Below are positions 63,692 to 64,000 of a DNA stretch of 64,000 nt, piece after piece. The notes beneath the pieces are model-generated. The model searched no databases, had not been told where the DNA came from, and saw nothing but the letters and a program-made list of their open reading frames with translations. Origin of the DNA: Cacajao melanocephalus (taxonomy: Eukaryota; Chordata; Mammalia; Primates; Pitheciidae); the NCBI GenBank assembly GCA_963573385.1, contig CAUYLG010063096.1:1-64000 (forward strand), written 5' to 3'. Position numbers and translations under genes: made by a program. The stretch's first letter is position 1; each line of letters opens with the position of its first letter.

Positions 63692-64000
63692 AAAATTGAA
63701 TTGGAGGAAACAGTTCCTCGCTGCTGGACAGCTCTTTAATTCAAGGACCAATTTATTGGGTCACCACCATGAAAGGCCCTCAGAAATTGAGAGAGGGAAT
63801 TTAAGACCCTTTCCTCTAGGTGCTTTCAATCAGCTGGGAAGACAGGATGCATCACCATGGGAGTGTGGAGTAATAACAGCATTTGACACCAGCTTCTGTG
63901 GTTCTAGGGCAATAAGAATGGTTCTAGGTGCTCAGTACACTGTCTTGTCAATTTTTCATATCTGCCTTCCCTGTTGTGGGAGGAAAAGAGCAGGGATGAA

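Overview
This is vertebrate, specifically primate and most likely human, nuclear DNA. It is full of Alu elements (eleven recognised), antisense primate-type L1, MIR/L2 relics and dinucleotide repeats. The short coding blocks are flanked by GT/AG splice signals, and no bacterial-type operon is present. Almost all computed open reading frames are chance frames in introns or repeats.

The one protein-coding gene is the 3' end of VWA8 (von Willebrand factor A domain-containing protein 8, also KIAA0564), read on the + strand. Eight exons lie at 10212-10320, 13566-13722, 20387-20495, 33744-33869, 36781-36939, 48019-48117, 50799-51037 and 53217-53325. Their phases join without a break into 1107 nt, or 368 residues plus the stop. 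This is the C-terminal fifth of a protein of about 1,900 residues. The first four exons encode a glycine-rich segment and a charged helical linker. The last four encode the VWA domain, whose three metal-site (MIDAS) elements are split between exons 5 and 7. Upstream exons, including the AAA+ ATPase part, lie outside the window to the left. The last intron ends in a hairpin that I recognise as the tailed mirtron MIR5006, whose 3p arm ends exactly on the splice acceptor. Three candidate poly(A) signal sites follow the stop codon.

Layout: 1-83 minisatellite; 827-5040 antisense L1 with an apparent 3' transduction and a nested retrocopied endogenous retroviral RNA; 7898-8270 DNA transposon; 8271-9021 large inverted repeat; 10-53 kb VWA8 exons separated by introns with Alu, MIR, L2 and L1 copies, a local direct duplication (17.67-18.02 and 19.10-19.45 kb) and a double Alu insertion at one target site (40.4-40.9 kb); about 54.7-64 kb downstream flank with repeats, an RPS27 processed pseudogene on the - strand (about 61310-61614), an MLT1-type LTR and a young Alu at the right edge.

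I found no undescribed gene system. The most notable structures are the mirtron, the 206-bp inverted repeat, the L1 3' transduction with the nested ERV retrocopy, and the double Alu insertion. All family names come from recognition by eye, and no database was searched.
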